Source: UBA4479 sp963974935 (GTDB lineage: Bacteria; Pseudomonadota; Alphaproteobacteria; Rhodospirillales; Casp-alpha2). From it: 64,000 nt of DNA. The notes beneath the pieces are model-generated. The model was not told the DNA's origin and did not search any database. It worked only from the letters and a program-made list of their open reading frames with translations. Below, piece after piece: positions 62,212 to 64,000 of this stretch. Made by a program: the position numbers and the translations under genes. Within the stretch, counting starts at the first letter, position 1. Each line of letters opens with the position of its first letter. The stretch lies in the NCBI GenBank assembly GCA_963974935.1, contig CAXBEV010000008.1:62001-126000 (forward strand). Reading direction: 5' to 3'.

Positions 62212-62841
62212 TTATCGGCGTCGCTGCCAGAAAGGCGGCCAGTGGGACCCGATAAATCCTTGGGTCAGTGTGACAATCTGGCGAATACGTTGCAAGCTGA
62301 AGCCACGACCCAATCCTGAATATATCACAAAATCTGCCGCACGACGCTTATCATAATCCGATATTTGGTGTTTCAGGATATTTTGAAACTTCGTCTCCGT
62401 CATCCCCGGGCGCGCCAAAACACGCCGTCGCTGTTCCCGGTAAGGCGCCGAGACCACCGCCACGGCATCGCACCTTCGTTCACCACCGGTCTCAAACAAC
62501 AACGGCACATCAAGAACGACAAGTGCCGTTTGCAAACGAGCATGCTGCCCCAAAAACCGCAATTCAGCTGTCCGTACACGAGGATGTAAAATCGCTTCCA
62601 AACGCCTTAAAGCAAGATCGTCACCAAACACCTGCGCGCCGAGCAAACTGCGATCAACAGCGCCGGCTTTAACCACACCTGGAAATGCATCGCCGACGGC
62701 CTTCACCGCGTCACCGCCCGGACCCATTAAACGGTGTACGGCGGCATCTGAATCATGCACCGATATGCCGAGCTTTGCGAAATCCCGTGCAGCGACCGAT
62801 TTACCCATTCCGATAGAACCGGTCAGACCAAGAATAAACAT
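62212..62841 (-). CDS. coaE: Dephospho-CoA kinase
   Basis: CoaE phosphorylates dephospho-CoA in the last step of coenzyme A synthesis. The 209-residue P-loop kinase begins MFILGLTGSIGMGKSVAARD, with Walker A GSIGMGKS, and contains the DVPLLFETG block with its conserved acidic residue. One base separates it from the aroE stop, so translation is likely coupled. Confidence 0.96.
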   Translation of the reverse strand: MFILGLTGSIGMGKSVAARDFAKLGISVHDSDAAVHRLMGPGGDAVKAVGDAFPGVVKAGAVDRSLLGAQVFGDDLALRRLEAILHPRVRTAELRFLGQHARLQTALVVLDVPLLFETGGERRCDAVAVVSAPYREQRRRVLARPGMTETKFQNILKHQISDYDKRRAADFVIYSGLGRGFSLQRIRQIVTLTQGFIGSHWPPFWQRRR

Positions 62842-62842
62842 C

Positions 62843-63691
62843 TCAGCCGGGGCCTTCTAACACGTAGCGGCGGAGATCGTCCGTGACCTCGGGCTGCACA
62901 CCAAACCAAGCCTCAAAACCCGGGCGCGCTTGATGCAATAGCATGCCGAGACCATCCACCGTCGTCAGCCCACGGGCTTGTGCCGAGGCCAGCAACGGTG
63001 TTTGCAACGGCGCGTAAACAATATCAGTCACCACCGCATCATCCGCGAGACCGCGAATATCCATCTCAAGTGGCGCTTTGCCGGCCATACCTAAACTTGT
63101 AGTGTTCACCAACAACGTCGCACCTTGAGCGGCCGCGTCACGCGCGTCCCACGGCACCACGGCAACGTTCCCACCAATATATTGCGCGACGTCATCGGCC
63201 CGCGCCAGGGTTCGGTTGCTCAAACAAATTTCCATTACACCGGCATCTATTAAAGCCGTGACCACGGCGCGTGCTGCACCGCCTGCCCCCAAGACCAAAG
63301 CACGACCGGCGTCCGGGTCCCAGGCAGGCGCACCGACACGCAAATTCTCGATGAAACCAAACGCATCGGTGTTATCGCCGAAAAGTGTCCCGTCCGGTTT
63401 GCATATCAGTGTATTTACAGCACCGATACGGTTCGCGGTTTCGCTCACCTCATCGACGACAGCAAGGGCGGCTTCTTTATGCGGCACCGTAACATTGGCG
63501 CCTGCAAAACCCAGTTTTGGAAGCGCCTTGAGCGCATCTGAAATGTTTTCAGGCGCGACCGGCAATGGAATGTACGCACCATCGATTGCTAACGTACGTA
63601 ACCAATACCCGTGCAGCCTCGGCGACAATGAATGCGCAACGGGCCATCCTATAACACCTGCGATTTTTGCGTTGCCGCTTAAACTCGACAT
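62843..63691 (-). CDS. aroE: Shikimate dehydrogenase
   Basis: AroE reduces 3-dehydroshikimate with NADPH in aromatic amino acid synthesis. The 282-residue protein has IAGVIGWPVAHSLSPRLHGYWL (substrate domain), ANVTVPHKEAAL with the catalytic Lys, and the Rossmann motif ALVLGAGGAARAVVTALIDAG. The frame opens with a GTG at 63697, but GGAGG is five bases before the ATG at 63691, so I chose the latter. It lies 11 bases from the maf stop. Confidence 0.96.
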   Translation of the reverse strand: MSSLSGNAKIAGVIGWPVAHSLSPRLHGYWLRTLAIDGAYIPLPVAPENISDALKALPKLGFAGANVTVPHKEAALAVVDEVSETANRIGAVNTLICKPDGTLFGDNTDAFGFIENLRVGAPAWDPDAGRALVLGAGGAARAVVTALIDAGVMEICLSNRTLARADDVAQYIGGNVAVVPWDARDAAAQGATLLVNTTSLGMAGKAPLEMDIRGLADDAVVTDIVYAPLQTPLLASAQARGLTTVDGLGMLLHQARPGFEAWFGVQPEVTDDLRRYVLEGPG

Positions 63692-63702
63692 AACCACCTC
63701 CG

Positions 63703-64000
63703 TTACGTTTGCAGAATGCCGTGTTTACGGAGTTGTTCCAATAGGGGAAGCAGCGGTAACCCCAAGACCGTGAAATAATCACCATCGATCTCGTCAAACA
63801 GCTGGGCGCCCATACCTTCTAGGCGGTACGCACCCACCGAAGATAAAACAGCCTCACCTTCGTGTGCTAAATAGTTTTCAATAAAGTCTTCCGACAGTAT
63901 GCGCACTTTGAGTGCGGCGCTATCCATTGCCTGCCATACTGAAATACCGTTCTGCACTAATGAGATCGCAGCAATCAAATGATGCGTCTTACCCGAGAAT
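63703..64000 (-). CDS. Maf family nucleotide pyrophosphatase (partial, N-terminus outside window)
   Basis: The last 99 or so codons of a Maf protein, running off the right edge. The visible part reads SGKTHHLIAAISLVQNG, then FIENYLAHEGEAVLSSVGAYRLEGMGAQLFDEIDGDYFTVLGLPLLPLLEQLRKHG, where E-G-x-G-x-x-L-F-x-x-I-x-G-D-Y is a diagnostic Maf stretch. Maf proteins hydrolyse canonical or modified nucleoside triphosphates such as dTTP and m5UTP. The subgroup cannot be told from the C-terminus. First of the maf-aroE-coaE-dnaQ run. Confidence 0.92.
   Translation of the reverse strand, partial: FSGKTHHLIAAISLVQNGISVWQAMDSAALKVRILSEDFIENYLAHEGEAVLSSVGAYRLEGMGAQLFDEIDGDYFTVLGLPLLPLLEQLRKHGILQT

Overview
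The window is a dense, mostly syntenic stretch of an alphaproteobacterial chromosome. Gene order and protein types (hrcA-grpE with dnaK-dnaJ; hisB-hisH-hisA-hisF-hisE next to hslVU; secB-fxsA-Tim44-mltA; rsmI-yraN-gshB; DUF2244, EI24 and bactofilin genes) fit a free-living Gram-negative alphaproteobacterium, most likely Rhodospirillales-like. This placement is inferred from family content; no rRNA is present to confirm it. I saw no tRNA, rRNA, intact insertion sequence or CRISPR array.

Layout. 1-8.5 kb: partial tsaB, an ion-transporter-like membrane protein, a RutE-type nitroreductase, a polysaccharide deacetylase, a Bax-like glucosaminidase, nfuA, trpS and murJ. 8.5-17.2 kb: glnD, mutS, the malic enzyme maeB and ppa. 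17.3-20.9 kb: an envelope cluster of two family 9 glycosyltransferases around a frameshifted AmpG-like permease. 20.9-27.9 kb: typA, a PfkB kinase, an EI24 protein, a bactofilin, a small lipoprotein, nth, a DUF2244 protein and dapB. 28-34 kb: dnaJ, dnaK (with an RpoH-like promoter), grpE, hrcA and divergent rph. 34-41.3 kb: rdgB-hemW, an LpoA-like lipoprotein, then rsmI-yraN-BON lipoprotein-SirB1-like protein-gshB.

41.3-43.4 kb is the one clearly accessory segment. Two decayed fragments of comM, in the same order as in the intact gene that follows, flank about 1.6 kb of AT-rich foreign-looking DNA. That DNA carries an orphan multi-spanning membrane protein, tandem DnaA-box-like 9-mers, a 40-codon ORF with a good ribosome binding site, and two dyads. 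A 78-bp perfect direct repeat holding the comM ribosome binding site and start codon brackets the segment. It looks like an ancestral comM copy split at the Walker A codons, followed by an intact copy.

43.4-48.1 kb: intact comM and a 1040-residue secreted protein combining a FecR/adhesin-type head, an alanine-rich coiled coil and RTX repeats. 48.2-52.1 kb: hinT and the histidine operon. 52.3-64 kb: hslVU, an XRE regulator, an Smr protein, a lutABC lactate oxidation operon, mltA, a Tim44-like protein, fxsA, secB, dnaQ, coaE, aroE and a partial maf.

Most genes serve core functions: translation quality control, chaperones and proteolysis, cell wall synthesis and recycling, nitrogen signalling, histidine and lysine synthesis, DNA repair. 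The least explained items are the comM-flanked island, the RTX protein and the ampG frameshift.
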